Source: an uncultured Bryobacterales bacterium
GTDB taxonomy: Bacteria; Acidobacteriota; Terriglobia; Bryobacterales; UBA6623
Direction: 5' to 3'
Length of the DNA stretch: 64,000 bases
Assembly (NCBI GenBank): GCA_951813605.1
Contig: OX638379.1
Span: forward strand, 6,088,062-6,152,061
Part shown: positions 9,295 through 18,868 of the stretch, in pieces
Layout: each line of letters opens with the position of its first letter
Numbering within the stretch: the stretch's first letter is position 1
Made by a program: the position numbers and the translations under genes
The notes under the pieces: model-generated
Told to the model about the DNA's origin: nothing
Databases searched by the model: none
The model's input: only the letters and a program-made list of their open reading frames with translations

Positions 9295-9600
9295 CTACCG
9301 TTCCACGCGAAGAACGGGAGAGCCTATCGGCACAGACTGCTCTGCGTCCCCGCGGAGATCCGTCCCAATTGCTAAGGGTCGCCCATATTCTCGCCGACCC
9401 ATGATGCGGCGGCGGGCCGGCATCGAGGCGACAACGACTTGCTCGTTTGCCTCGTCCCAAAAGTAATAGATACGAAAGCTTCGGGTGGGGTCGTGGTGTT
9501 TCCACCGGTCTTCGAATGCCGCTTTACGTCCCTCCGCGGCCAGCCCATGGGACCGTAAAATGCGTTCCGCCGCAGCGCTCGTTCGAAAGTCCGATTGCAT
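9295..9600 (-). pseudogene. Decayed small gene of unknown function with probable frameshift
   Basis: The frame from the ATG at 9600 reads HGLAAEGRKAAFEDRW and FRIYYFWDEANEQVVVASMP, which looks like real protein with normal composition and alternating strand pattern. After ASMPA (about 9405) the same frame becomes arginine-rich and unlike the preceding part. In the -1 related frame the text continues AAASWVGENMGDP and stops at the TAG at 9372-9374. A single-base indel near 9395-9405 would join the two pieces into a protein of about 75 residues. I do not recognise the family with certainty; it resembles small orphan proteins often listed as hypothetical or toxin-like. It stands alone in a gene-poor stretch. 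Confidence 0.4.
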
Positions 9601-10456
9601 TCGGCCCTCGCAAATCTTTCCCCCCGCTGCGGCTAGCTCTCACGTGCGCTGGACAGGGGTCTGCGCCAATGTTAAGCCCAGCGAGAGACAAGGAAATCAC
9701 TTGATGCCTGCCCCAGCTCCCCGTTCCCCGAAGAATCCTCGGACAGCACGAGTGATGGTTCAGCGAACGCCGCTGACCCGAAGCGGGCCGGCACCTGCCG
9801 GTTTCCGCGCTGCGCAAATGCTCGTGGCAATGAATCCGTAAGCCGCTCTACCGTCAACAGAGAACCCCCAGGGCAGCGGGTCAGCCTGGAATCCTGCCTG
9901 CCGAGGCCGAGGCCATTGCAGAGACGGGAAACGTGGCGGGGCTCGAGAGAGAACTCGGGCGAGCACCTGCTCGGCTTGGGACACTGCAGGTTGCATGACG
10001 TGTCGCTCTTCACGACCGACCCAACGGACGTTCTCGCCGCCCCGCGCGTACCTTCTCGTTGCCCCACGTGCGCGCGGCCGTTTCGATTGCGCGTGCGTTC
10101 AAATCGCATCTGGCCGGACCGCGCGTGTGAACCCAAGCTCTTCCGCTGGGCCTTCCAGGCCGCTGATCGCGGAGCTGTAACCCAAGGAGCATGTGCAAGC
10201 CCGCATCGTTGCGGAGGAAGAATTCATCTAGGAAGCAGCCGCTCCAGGCGAGCAAGCACAGGTTTGCCGCGATTGGACGGCCGCCCGTCGCGCCGAGGCG
10301 CGGATTGCCGACCTTCAAGCGCGGATCTCAGCATTCGCCGGCGGTGGCAGCCTGCCCGCGAGATCCTAGCCGAGGGCGTTGTGGCCGGTTCCCATCTGCT
10401 TTGGAAGGGCTGCGTTCCGGAGGGTGGAGAGCGCTAGGCGCGGCGCACGGCAGAGC
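9601..10456. other. Gene-poor stretch, no supportable gene
   Basis: About 850 bp separate the decayed gene from the Gfo/Idh/MocA dehydrogenase. Open frames exist on both strands because of the high GC content, but none has recognisable motifs, a plausible start with ribosome site or protein-like composition. No hairpin with a T-run and no tandem repeat was seen. It looks like decayed DNA next to the sugar operon. Confidence 0.6.
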
Positions 10457-11578
10457 CTATAGCCCGGTTTCGACCCACCTCCGCTGGTCGGCCGACGCCT
10501 CGACGGCCTCTAGCACCCTCTGCACGGCCAGACCGTCCTCGAACGTCGGCCTCGCCGGATCGCCGGACTCCAGGCCGACGAGGAAATCAGCCAGAGAACT
10601 GATGAAGGTATGCTCGTACCCGATCGGGTGGCCGGTCTTCCAGAAATGCGGGTCTCCGGGCGGGCCCAGTGCGGGGGCAACCACCTTGCGCCTCCCTCTG
10701 ACTTCGGGATCGTCACCGGCATCCGTATATTCGATGCGGTTCATATCCTCGAAATGAAACTCCAGCATGCCGCGCTCACCATGCACGGCGAAGTTATTGT
10801 CGTTCAGGTAGCCGGTAGCGAAGCGGGTTGCCTCGAACGAACCGAGCACGCCGGAAGCGAATCTCGCCTGGACCAGGACAGCGTCATCGATGTCGATCCG
10901 GTAGGTATGGCCGGGATTCGCCGGGTCCGCTTTCTCTGGCAAGAATGTCTCGACCGTCGCAGAAAGCTCCCGGATCGGGCCCAGAAGCATCATCGCGGTG
11001 TCGATCAAATGCGAGTTGAGGTCACCGTTCACACCCGAGCCCGCCGTTTGCTTCGACATTTTCCAGTTCCGGGGGCGGGTTGGATCGGGCCCCCACTGCT
11101 GTAGATACTGAGCCCGGTACTGATAGATCCGGCCGAGCCGGCCCTGTTCAAGGAGCCGGCGTGCCAACACCACGGCCGGCACTCGGCGGTAGTTGAACCA
11201 GACGAAGTTGGGAACCCTCGCCGCAGCCTCGGCCATTGCTTCGGCCTCGGCCAGATTGTTCGCAAGAGGCTTTTCGCAAAGGACCATCTTGCCGGCCTCG
11301 GCTGCGGCGATAGCCATCTCGGCGTGCAAGTAGTTCGGAGTGCAGATGTCAACAAGGTCGATATCGGGACGTGTGACAGCATGCCTCCAGTCGGTCTCGA
11401 CCTCATCCCACTCCCATGCCCGGGCTAGGGCCTCCAGCCCGGCGCGGTTCCGCCCGCAAACAACCCGCCGTCGGACCTCGCGTACGCCGGGATAGAAATG
11501 CCCCACCTGGGCAAAGGCGTTGCTGTGCGCCTTGCCCATGAAGCCGTAGCCGATCATGGCGACATTGAGCGGGGCCAT
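10457..11578 (-). CDS. Gfo/Idh/MocA family oxidoreductase
   Basis: This 373-aa NAD(P)-dependent dehydrogenase starts at the ATG at 11578, just before VAMIGYGFMGKAHSNAF, the Rossmann motif. An in-frame extension to 11692 lacks family features. The diagnostic EKPLANN motif of the N-terminal domain is present near residue 100. The C-terminal domain contains GVNGDLNSHLIDTAM near residue 185, with the Asp and His typical of the catalytic site. Such enzymes oxidise or isomerise sugars, inositols or sugar derivatives. The gene lies 49 bp downstream of rhaB in the same direction, suggesting a shared deoxy-sugar pathway, but the exact substrate cannot be read from sequence. Confidence 0.9.
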   Translation of the reverse strand: MAPLNVAMIGYGFMGKAHSNAFAQVGHFYPGVREVRRRVVCGRNRAGLEALARAWEWDEVETDWRHAVTRPDIDLVDICTPNYLHAEMAIAAAEAGKMVLCEKPLANNLAEAEAMAEAAARVPNFVWFNYRRVPAVVLARRLLEQGRLGRIYQYRAQYLQQWGPDPTRPRNWKMSKQTAGSGVNGDLNSHLIDTAMMLLGPIRELSATVETFLPEKADPANPGHTYRIDIDDAVLVQARFASGVLGSFEATRFATGYLNDNNFAVHGERGMLEFHFEDMNRIEYTDAGDDPEVRGRRKVVAPALGPPGDPHFWKTGHPIGYEHTFISSLADFLVGLESGDPARPTFEDGLAVQRVLEAVEASADQRRWVETGL

Positions 11579-11627
11579 GGCCGCAGAGTAGCATTGGGAA
11601 CCGGCGAAGCAGGCTGATGCAGCTACT

Positions 11628-13097
11628 TCAGGGTGCGAGCAAAGCGCCCAGCCGGCCCGCTGCTTCGTTCCAGCCTCCAGACGTGGCGGCATTCGGCTCG
11701 TAGCGCTGCAGCGGGAACGAACGCCGCACGATCTCTCGTCCCTGGGATAGGTCTTCTATGCGACCGGAGGCGATCCCTTGCATCAGCGCGTTGCCGACGG
11801 CCGTCGCTTCGACGGGACCGGCCACCACTGGGATACCACACGCATCCGCGGCATACTGACACAGCAGCTCGTTCTGCGACCCGCCCCCGACCACATGGAG
11901 CACGGCCGGGGTGCGCCCCGTAATTTCCGCAAGGTCTGCCAAGACGGCACGGTACTTGAGGGCCAAGCTCTCGAAGATGGCTCGCGCGAACTGACCCGTT
12001 GTATCGGGCACGGGCTGTCCGGTGCGCCTACACGCATCCGCGATACGCCCAGGCATGTCGCCGGGAGCGACGAACTGTGGCGCGTCTACATCAACCAGCG
12101 AGCGAAACGCTTCGCTTCCGGTGGCCTTTGCCGCCAAACCGCCATACTCGGTATCAACGCCTTGCTTCGACCATTCGCGACGGCATTCCTCGAGTAGCCA
12201 GAGTCCGCAAATGTTCTTGAGCAATCGAGTCGTGCGGCAGACGCCACCCTCGTTAGTGAAGTTCTTGGCGAGGACGCTAGGGGTCACATGCGGACTGGCC
12301 GACTCCACGCCCAGTAGCGACCAAGTGCCGGAACTCAGGTACGCCCAGTCTCCCCCCGCCGCAGGCACCGCGGCGACCGCGGAGGCAGTGTCGTGCGTCC
12401 CCGGCGCGACGACGCGCATGGCCGAAAGCCCGCATTCTCCTGCAACCGAGCGGCGCAAGGCACCCAAATCCGTTCCGGGGTCCACAACCTGCCCGAAAAT
12501 GCTCGAAGGCAATCCAAGCGCTTCGATGACCGGGTGAGCCCACTCCCGATGGCGCGGGTCGTAGCACTGCGAGGTAGTAGCGTCTGTGAACTCGCAGACC
12601 TTCTCTCCGGTGAACCAGTAGTGGAACAGGTCGGGCATCATGAGAAGCGAAGTCGCCGATTCCAGCGCAGGGGTACCTTTCATGGAGAACAACTGGAACA
12701 ATGAGTTGATCTCCATGAACTGCAGCCCGGTGCTCTCGAAGATCCGCTCCCTGGAAACAAGCTCGAACGCCTCGGCCATCTTGCCCTTGGTCCTGTTGTC
12801 CCGGTAATGGCAGGGGTTCCCAACTAATTCCCCGTCGCGGCCGATCAAGGCAAAGTCGACACCCCACGTATCCACGCCGAGAGAAACCGGCCGCGCGGCC
12901 GCGGCCGCGCGCATTCCCTGCTGGATGTCATGCAACAGGCCCAGCACGTCCCAATGCAAGCTGCCGAGGACTTCGATGCCCGGATTGCGGAATCGGTGCA
13001 GTTCCTCGATGGCAATCTTTTCGCCGTCAAATCGGCCGAGCATGACCCGGCCACTGCCAGCCCCCAAGTCGATCGCCAAGTAATGTTCGGTTGCCAC
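11628..13097 (-). CDS. rhaB: Rhamnulokinase-like FGGY carbohydrate kinase
   Basis: The 489-aa protein is an FGGY kinase that would phosphorylate L-rhamnulose at O1. It starts YLAIDLGAGSGRVMLGRFD, the ATP-binding N-terminal motif in the form typical of RhaB (AxDLGAxSGR). SLGVDTWGVDFALIGRDG near residue 73 and PCHYRDNRT near 98 are also rhamnulokinase hallmarks. The C-terminal ATPase half includes VAPGTHDTASAVAAVP near residue 232 and HVVGGGSQNELLCQYAAD near 400. It is the first gene of a two-gene operon with a Gfo/Idh/MocA oxidoreductase. rhaA, rhaD and a rhamnose transporter are not in the window, so the substrate assignment rests on sequence motifs alone. Confidence 0.88.
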   Translation of the reverse strand: MATEHYLAIDLGAGSGRVMLGRFDGEKIAIEELHRFRNPGIEVLGSLHWDVLGLLHDIQQGMRAAAAARPVSLGVDTWGVDFALIGRDGELVGNPCHYRDNRTKGKMAEAFELVSRERIFESTGLQFMEINSLFQLFSMKGTPALESATSLLMMPDLFHYWFTGEKVCEFTDATTSQCYDPRHREWAHPVIEALGLPSSIFGQVVDPGTDLGALRRSVAGECGLSAMRVVAPGTHDTASAVAAVPAAGGDWAYLSSGTWSLLGVESASPHVTPSVLAKNFTNEGGVCRTTRLLKNICGLWLLEECRREWSKQGVDTEYGGLAAKATGSEAFRSLVDVDAPQFVAPGDMPGRIADACRRTGQPVPDTTGQFARAIFESLALKYRAVLADLAEITGRTPAVLHVVGGGSQNELLCQYAADACGIPVVAGPVEATAVGNALMQGIASGRIEDLSQGREIVRRSFPLQRYEPNAATSGGWNEAAGRLGALLAP

Positions 13098-14030
13098 TTG
13101 AACCTATTGAAGCAGGCGTAGATGTTCTCAAGACCCGTGAATCGATTGCAAGCGGAGTGGATGTACGGCAGCGGTTCTCGACATGACGGCTCCGGGTTGG
13201 CAGAGCAGCAGCGTAGTGCTGTCGCCCCGAGGTCAACCGCAGAGCCAATCAAGGTCAGTGGCAGCCTCAAGGTCCCTTATCTGAGCAGGATCGGCGTTTC
13301 GCTGGAATTGGACATTGGTATCGCAAGTCAGTTACCAACTTCATGCTGTAGCTGCCCGCTTGGCAAGCCCAGCGACTAGCACTGTCTCACTGTCTCAAAC
13401 CGTTCCGTCAAGCGGTTGCAGATCGGATGAGCACGGAGCCCGGCCGGGCAGCCGAGGACGGACAAGGCAAAGACGCGGAGTATTCCACGAGATTGATTCT
13501 GCTGTAGCCCTATCACGTACAGATCAGGTTCTTGGGGCGGCACATCTCAACTAGGCCTGTAGCCTAGGATCATTCCGAGCCGTTCGGTCTGGGCATGGCT
13601 TGGACTCCCGAGACGTTGCCAGTCCTCTCTCTTGCCGCGCCCGACGAAGGCGCGCTCGTCATGAACTCGTCCGTTCGCCCACGCACCGGCTTTCGCCGTG
13701 CGGGCAGAACCGCAGGACTCCGCGCATCACTTCGGCCCTCTACACTCGTCATGACCGTCTGGACCGGCCAGTCGACATTACATTGTCGCTACCGAGATCG
13801 GGTGCCCGCCCCCGTGATCCTCTCGACGGAAACTCCGTGGCCCACACAACAACTGAAGTGCAATAAAGGATGGGAGGCAGGGCCAGCGAACTGCTGCAGG
13901 CCAGGCAGGGGAGTTTGCGACCGACTGGCACGCGGGACTATGGGGGCGGCTAGAGGCGGCAGCCGTTTGGGTGCATCGGAGCCGGTGGGTCGTGGCGGCG
14001 GCGGTTCGCCGGAAGCGGGTGAGCCAGGGA
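13098..14030. other. Gene-poor stretch upstream of rhaB
   Basis: This 930-bp interval should contain the rhaB promoter at its left end. I see no convincing -35/-10 pair, no supportable coding region and no terminator with a T-run. A short 8-bp direct tandem (ACTGTCTC twice at 13381-13396) is the only repeat noticed. The interval leads into the IS30 remnant. Confidence 0.5.
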
Positions 14031-14350
14031 GCAGCCGGCAACGTTCCGGAGAGCCTGAGAGAAGACCTCGGCAGGAGTCCAGACTCCGAGCGCTTTGCAG
14101 AGGTGGCCATTGAGCAAGCCGGCGACCCGCGTTAACTTGCCTTGGCCGGCCCCACGGAGGCCCTTGGGTTTGGCGGCATACTGGCGTGATAGGCCGGTAG
14201 TGTGCTCATTAATTCCGTGGTCCCTGCAGCGGTGCGGTTTGGCGGAGTGGACGTCGGCGCCTAGGTCCGGGCGATTTCGCGATGGCCGGCGAATTCCTCG
14301 CCGTTGTCGCCGATGAGCGTGAGTGTCAGGGCCCTCCACCGCTCGAGCAG
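14031..14350 (-). pseudogene. IS30-family transposase remnant (C-terminal half, frameshifted)
   Basis: On the reverse strand one frame reads LTLTLIGDNGEEFAGHREIA and stops at 14261. From about 14267 a second frame continues LGADVHSAKPHRCRDHGINE, then HTTGLSRQY, LLNGHLCKALGVWTPAEVFS, ending near 14049. Together these match the C-terminal catalytic half of IS30 transposases, whose usual form is DNGKEFAGH, ADFYFAxPYxSWERGxNENTNGLIRQY and LNxRPRKxLGxxTPAEVF. The DNG aspartate and the NE glutamate of the DDE triad are still recognisable. A frameshift at about 14262-14268 and loss of the N-terminal half (upstream sequence is not protein-like) show it is inactive. No inverted repeats were identified. 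Confidence 0.82.
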
Positions 14351-14513
14351 GCTTACGGGCTCCCCCCACGGCGGCCCGGGTCTGGCCGGGAATCCAAAGT
14401 GGGAGTAGCTTCCGTTGGAAGCCCGTCGGTCATCGTGCGCAGCGCCTACCTGTGGCGGTAGCCGCCACCGCCACAATTAAGCGCCAGCGCTCGCAAAGCG
14501 TTACCCTCGAATC

Positions 14514-15401
14514 ATGGCACCAGTGCCTTGGCAGGTTTCATTGCATGGCGGCCATAGCGGCGAGTTCTGCGAACACGCCACCGGTACCCTTCGAGAGATC
14601 CTCGACGCAGCAGCCGAGGCTGGTTTCCACGCTTTCGGTGTGTCGGAGCACGCTCCTAGGCCGGAACCGCGTTTCCTGTACGAAAGCGAGCGAGCCAAGG
14701 GCTATTCGGTGGAGCGACTGGAACGGGAGTTCGAAGCTTACGCCGAAGCTTCGGAGAAGCTCCAGGAAGAGTTTCGGGGCCGGTTGACAATTCTGCGCGG
14801 ATTCGAAGCGGAAGTGGTGCCGTCATCGAACTACTCGCGCACGATGCGCACGATCCGCCGGCGCCACCGTTTCGATTACACGGTCGGTTCCGTGCATCAT
14901 GTAGCCGAGATCTCGATCGACGAGTCGCCCGAACTCTACCGACGCGCCGTGGACACGTGCGGCGGCTTGCAGCCCTTCATGGAGCGCTACTACCGGTTGG
15001 TCAGCGACATGATCGAGGCACTGTGCCCGGAGATCGTGGGCCACTTGGACCTTCCCAAGCTTCACGCGCCAGCTGGCGCGGAGCTCGCAACTCCGAGGAT
15101 CCGTCGGGCCGCCGAGGAGGCTGTCGAGGCTGCAAGGAATCGCAATTGCATCCTAGACCTGAACACGGCAGCCTGGCGCAAGGGACTGCCCGAGCCCTAT
15201 CCCGCCCCCTGGCTTGTCCGTCTAGCCTCCGAGGCCGGCGTGCCCTTTTGCTTCGGCGACGACAGCCATTGTGCGGAGCAGGTCGGCTTCGGGATCGAGC
15301 GAGCGAGGCGGTACCTCCTCGCTAACGGCGTCAAATCAGTCACCTGCCTGGAAAAGCATGGTCGGGCCTTGGCGCGTCGAGAGATTCCCCTAGCGCCCTA
15401 G
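14514..15401 (+). CDS. PHP-family histidinol-phosphatase-like protein (HisJ/HisK type)
   Basis: This 295-aa PHP-domain phosphatase resembles the monofunctional histidinol-phosphatases that remove phosphate from L-histidinol phosphate. The N-terminal motif is SLHGGHSGEFCEHA at residues 9-22, in place of the common HxHTxFCxHA. GVSEHAP follows near residue 42, GFEAEVVP near 99, YTVGSVHH near 124 and GHLDLPK near 176, and FGDDSH near 252 closes the trinuclear metal site. The start at ATG 14514 places the metal motif correctly. It is unlinked to the his operon at 45.4-50.8 kb, which carries its own HAD phosphatase candidate. Another PHP phosphoesterase activity is possible. Confidence 0.78.
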   Translation: MAPVPWQVSLHGGHSGEFCEHATGTLREILDAAAEAGFHAFGVSEHAPRPEPRFLYESERAKGYSVERLEREFEAYAEASEKLQEEFRGRLTILRGFEAEVVPSSNYSRTMRTIRRRHRFDYTVGSVHHVAEISIDESPELYRRAVDTCGGLQPFMERYYRLVSDMIEALCPEIVGHLDLPKLHAPAGAELATPRIRRAAEEAVEAARNRNCILDLNTAAWRKGLPEPYPAPWLVRLASEAGVPFCFGDDSHCAEQVGFGIERARRYLLANGVKSVTCLEKHGRALARREIPLAP

Positions 15402-15531
15402 TGGCGGGAGCCCATAGTACAATCGAAGGCAGTCGGGCCCCGCGTCACCCGGCTAGCTGCCAGGCAGCGGATCAGGAAGCTGTCGGCCGAAGTTGGTCCC
15501 TCCGGGAGCGGGCCTTTACCGAAAACTATCC

Positions 15532-17469
15532 ATGCTGAAGCTATTCCGAAATCAAGGGAAAGCCTTGCGTTGGATTATGGGCTGCATTCTTTTCCTAGTC
15601 GCTGCGTCCATGGTCATCACCCTCGTTCCGAACGTGTTCGGCCCGGCCGGGCCAGCAAGTGCGGATGTGCTTGCAGAGGTGGGCGGGGTGTCAGTCACCA
15701 CAGGTGACGTCGAAGTGGAACTAAGACAGTACCGGTCCAACGAAGTTCCCCCTGAGGCCCTTTCGATGATGGCGGGCAACGCCATCGAGAACTTGATCGC
15801 CGAGCGCGTGCTGTTCGCCGAAGCCACGGCACTGGGGCTAGTTCCCACCGAAGAGGACCTTGCTCGCTGGCTGCGCGAGCAGCTCCCCGACGTGCTGTTC
15901 CCCGACGGCAAGTTTGTCGGCGCGCGCGCGTACGAGGGTTTCGTCCGTCAGCAATTCCGCAGGAGCGTCGCCGAATTCGAGCGCGAGATACTCTACAATC
16001 TGACGATCGAGATGCGCCTGAGGCGCATGGTAACCGATAGTGCCAATGTCTCAGAGGCCGAGATCAAGCGGCGTTTCCACACGCAAAACGACGGCGTGAA
16101 GGTGGAATGGGCTGCTGTCGACTCAGACAGCCTTCGGTCTGCCGTCGACGCGACTCCGGAGCAGTTGCAAGAGTACTTCGATTCCAACAGGCTACGCTAC
16201 CGCCAGGCGGAGCGGCGGCCGCTAAAGATCATGACGGTCAGCCCGGAAGCTGCGGAGCAGGAATACGAGATATCCGACGCCGAGATCGAGCTCTACTACT
16301 CGCAGAACCAATACCGCTTCGAGCAGCCGGAGCGCGCCAAGCTGCGGCACATACTCTTCATGACTACGGACAAGTCGGAAGAAGAAACCGAGGAGGCTCG
16401 AAGAAAGGCCGAGGAAGTCTTAGGGCAGCTGCAATCCGGTTCGGACTTCGCGGAATTGGCGAAGGAACACTCCGAGGATCCCGGCAATGCGGACAATGGC
16501 GGGGATCTCGGATGGGTGAGTCGCGGCGATATGGTTCCGGCATTCGAGGACGCGAGTTTCGGGCTACAAGTTGGCGAACTCTCCCCTCAACCGGTCAAGA
16601 CCGAGTTCGGCTACCACCTAATCCGATTGGACGAGCGCGAAAGCGGAAGCATCAAGCCTCTGAGCGAAGTGCGCGAAGTGATCCGCGGGGACTTGGTGGC
16701 GGAACGGTCTCAGAGCGACCGCTACGCCTTAATGGAGCGCGCGTTGGAGACGGCGCAGCAGACAGGCACGGCACTCGAAAGCGCGGCCTCGCAATTGGGC
16801 CTGCCATATCAGGAATTCCCGCCGTTCGCCCGCTCGGAGCTTCCCGACGCCCTGCCTAAAGTTGCCGCGCTGGTGCGGGCGATTTTCGAGGAGCCGGCAG
16901 GCGAGGTCTTCACCGTGGCCCAGGAGGAGACACTGTACGTGGGGGTGGTAAGCGAGACTGTTCCTGCCCGCGACGCCGTGTATGAGGAAGTTAGCTCTAC
17001 TGTCAGGGAGGACTACCTGGACACCGAATCCGCGAACCTAGCGAGGGCGCGTGCCGAAGCTCTCGCTCAGAAGGTTCGTGATACGCCCGGCAATCTCGCG
17101 ATGGCCGCTAGGCGGGACAGATTGACGGTGACCACCTCCGACTTCGTAAAGCGCGACGGAGACCTAGGCGAACTTGGCCCGATCAGCGCCCTAGGCGAGG
17201 ACGCCTTCACTAAAACGGACGGCGAACTGCAGGGGCCGGTCGCAATTGGGAATCAGTGGGTCGTGTTTCGGACGATCGAAATGCAGGCGGCCGACGAGTC
17301 CCCTCTTGCCATCGAGAGCGAGACCATTCGCGGGAGCATTCTCGGCGAGAAGCGCAACCAGCTGTTCGACTACTTCCGAATGCAAAAGGTGCAGGAGTAC
17401 AGCGAGAGCGGGCAAGTCGTTCGATACGGCGACCGCATCCAGTCCTATCTGCGCTTGATGCAGCGCTGA
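15532..17469 (+). CDS. PpiD/SurA-like membrane-anchored peptidyl-prolyl isomerase
   Basis: This 645-aa protein is a periplasmic foldase anchored by one N-terminal membrane helix (ALRWIMGCILFLVAASMVIT, residues about 10-29). The start at ATG 15532 gives the short basic cytoplasmic segment MLKLFRNQGK typical of PpiD; an upstream TTG is less likely. A SurA_N-like helical region follows, with SVTTGDVEVEL and AERVLFAEATALGL. One parvulin PpiC domain lies at about residues 268-368, with LRHILF, HSEDPGNADNGGDLGW and EFGYHLIRL. A C-terminal PPIase-like or chaperone segment extends to residue 645. Such proteins assist folding of secreted and outer-membrane proteins near the Sec translocon. Confidence 0.9.
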   Translation: MLKLFRNQGKALRWIMGCILFLVAASMVITLVPNVFGPAGPASADVLAEVGGVSVTTGDVEVELRQYRSNEVPPEALSMMAGNAIENLIAERVLFAEATALGLVPTEEDLARWLREQLPDVLFPDGKFVGARAYEGFVRQQFRRSVAEFEREILYNLTIEMRLRRMVTDSANVSEAEIKRRFHTQNDGVKVEWAAVDSDSLRSAVDATPEQLQEYFDSNRLRYRQAERRPLKIMTVSPEAAEQEYEISDAEIELYYSQNQYRFEQPERAKLRHILFMTTDKSEEETEEARRKAEEVLGQLQSGSDFAELAKEHSEDPGNADNGGDLGWVSRGDMVPAFEDASFGLQVGELSPQPVKTEFGYHLIRLDERESGSIKPLSEVREVIRGDLVAERSQSDRYALMERALETAQQTGTALESAASQLGLPYQEFPPFARSELPDALPKVAALVRAIFEEPAGEVFTVAQEETLYVGVVSETVPARDAVYEEVSSTVREDYLDTESANLARARAEALAQKVRDTPGNLAMAARRDRLTVTTSDFVKRDGDLGELGPISALGEDAFTKTDGELQGPVAIGNQWVVFRTIEMQAADESPLAIESETIRGSILGEKRNQLFDYFRMQKVQEYSESGQVVRYGDRIQSYLRLMQR

Positions 17470-17504
17470 ACGTAAGGTGCCTTAAGAGATCAGGATCTTC
17501 TACT

Positions 17505-18794
17505 ATGCGAATGCAAAGACTCGTTCCTGTTGTTCAGGAGTTCCCCCACCGAAGCTTGCCGGACGTGAGTGCCGCAGTGCGCCAGCAGATGGAGCAGGCG
17601 GCCTGGACGCGGCGAGTCGTGCCGGGCAGTCGCATCGCTGTTGGCGTCGGCAGCCGAGGAATTCGCAACATGGACACGATCGCCAAGGCGGTCGTAGATT
17701 TCTGGAAGTCGCGCAAGGTGAAGCCTTTCATCGTGCCGGTGATGGGCAGCCACGGTGCCGCCACGGCCCAGGGCCAGGCGGATGTGCTGGCGCACTACGG
17801 GATCGACGATTCCACCATGGGAGCCCCCATCGCGAGCTCTTTGGAGGTCGTTCACGTCGGCACGACACCTGAAGGCATCGATGTCTCTATGGACCGTCGG
17901 GCATTCGAGAGCGACGGCGTGATGCTGTGCGGGCGTGTCAAGTGGCATACGGACTTCGAGGGGCCGCTTGAGAGCGGAATCCACAAAATGATGGCGATTG
18001 GTCTTGGCAAATGGGAGGGTGCCAAGAGATATCACAGCTGGGCGCTCAAGATCGGGATGGGCCAAGTCGTCCGTAGCGTCGGTTCGGCGGTGCTGCAAAC
18101 TGGCAAAATGCTCGGCGGGATGGCCATCCTCGAAGACGCCCACCACCACACGGCGGAAGTTCACGCCCTTGGCGCGGACGGCATGGCGGAACAAGAGGAG
18201 AGGCTGCTGCGCAGGGTCAAGTCCTGGAAGGCCAACCTCCCTGCCGAGGAGATCGATCTCCTGATCTTGGACGAAATTGGCAAGGATATCAGCGGCGCGG
18301 GCATGGACACCAAGGTGGTGAACCGGGGAGGGCCGCACGGGCCCAACAGCTGGAGGGACGTACCCGCGGTGCATCGCATCTTCATTCGCAACCTGTCCGG
18401 GAACACCTACGGCAACGCGATCGGCATGGGCATGGCGGACATGGCTCATGACCGGCTCGTGCACCAAGTCGACTTCCAAGCGACGTGGATCAACGCGCTC
18501 ACGTCGTCCGTGACATCGCCTGGCTTCACGCCCCTGCACTACCCGACGGATCGACAGTGCATCGAGCGGGTGCTGCCAACCTGCGGGAAGCTCGACACGA
18601 CAGAATGCTCGGTGATGTGGATCCGCAACACTCTCGAGCTCTCGCACCTGCTAGTCAGCGAGAATCTGCTGCCCGAGCTTGCCTCCAATCCGTCCATCCG
18701 TATACTTGGACCTCCCGCGGAGCTGCCGTTCGATGCGTCGGGCAATTTGGTAAGTAGGTTCGAAACCCCCGGGGCGGCCAGAAGCGCCGCGTGA
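17505..18794 (+). CDS. LarA-like (lactate racemase N-domain, DUF2088) protein
   Basis: This 429-aa protein starts at ATG 17505, 35 bp after the foldase gene. An in-frame extension further upstream lies inside the foldase gene and is rejected. It contains IVPVMGSHGAATAQGQADVL (about residues 76-95), the signature of the LarA/DUF2088 superfamily of nickel-pincer racemases and epimerases. RVKWHTDFEGPLESGIHKMM (about 147-166) corresponds to the region that holds the cofactor-linked Lys and nickel His in LarA, but the spacing differs from lactate racemase, so another 2-hydroxy acid substrate is likely. No larB, larC or larE cofactor genes are visible in this window. Confidence 0.8.
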   Translation: MRMQRLVPVVQEFPHRSLPDVSAAVRQQMEQAAWTRRVVPGSRIAVGVGSRGIRNMDTIAKAVVDFWKSRKVKPFIVPVMGSHGAATAQGQADVLAHYGIDDSTMGAPIASSLEVVHVGTTPEGIDVSMDRRAFESDGVMLCGRVKWHTDFEGPLESGIHKMMAIGLGKWEGAKRYHSWALKIGMGQVVRSVGSAVLQTGKMLGGMAILEDAHHHTAEVHALGADGMAEQEERLLRRVKSWKANLPAEEIDLLILDEIGKDISGAGMDTKVVNRGGPHGPNSWRDVPAVHRIFIRNLSGNTYGNAIGMGMADMAHDRLVHQVDFQATWINALTSSVTSPGFTPLHYPTDRQCIERVLPTCGKLDTTECSVMWIRNTLELSHLLVSENLLPELASNPSIRILGPPAELPFDASGNLVSRFETPGAARSAA

Positions 18795-18868
18795 AGATGG
18801 CCCTCGCTAGGATACGAGGCGGCGAATTCGAAGCCGATTCGGGCATTCGGGCCTAGGACGGCTGCTGA

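Noticed and set aside
9672..10136. 154-aa reverse-strand frame in the gene-poor stretch
   Set aside because: No motifs, Ser/Arg-rich, no supported start.
15416..15423. TACAAT-like -10 element upstream of the PpiD-like gene
   Set aside because: No -35 partner at 16-19 bp; cannot be supported as a promoter.
17256..17504. In-frame extension of the LarA-like gene into the PpiD-like gene
   Set aside because: The extension overlaps the foldase coding end in another frame and has no family homology; ATG 17505 precedes the first family strand.
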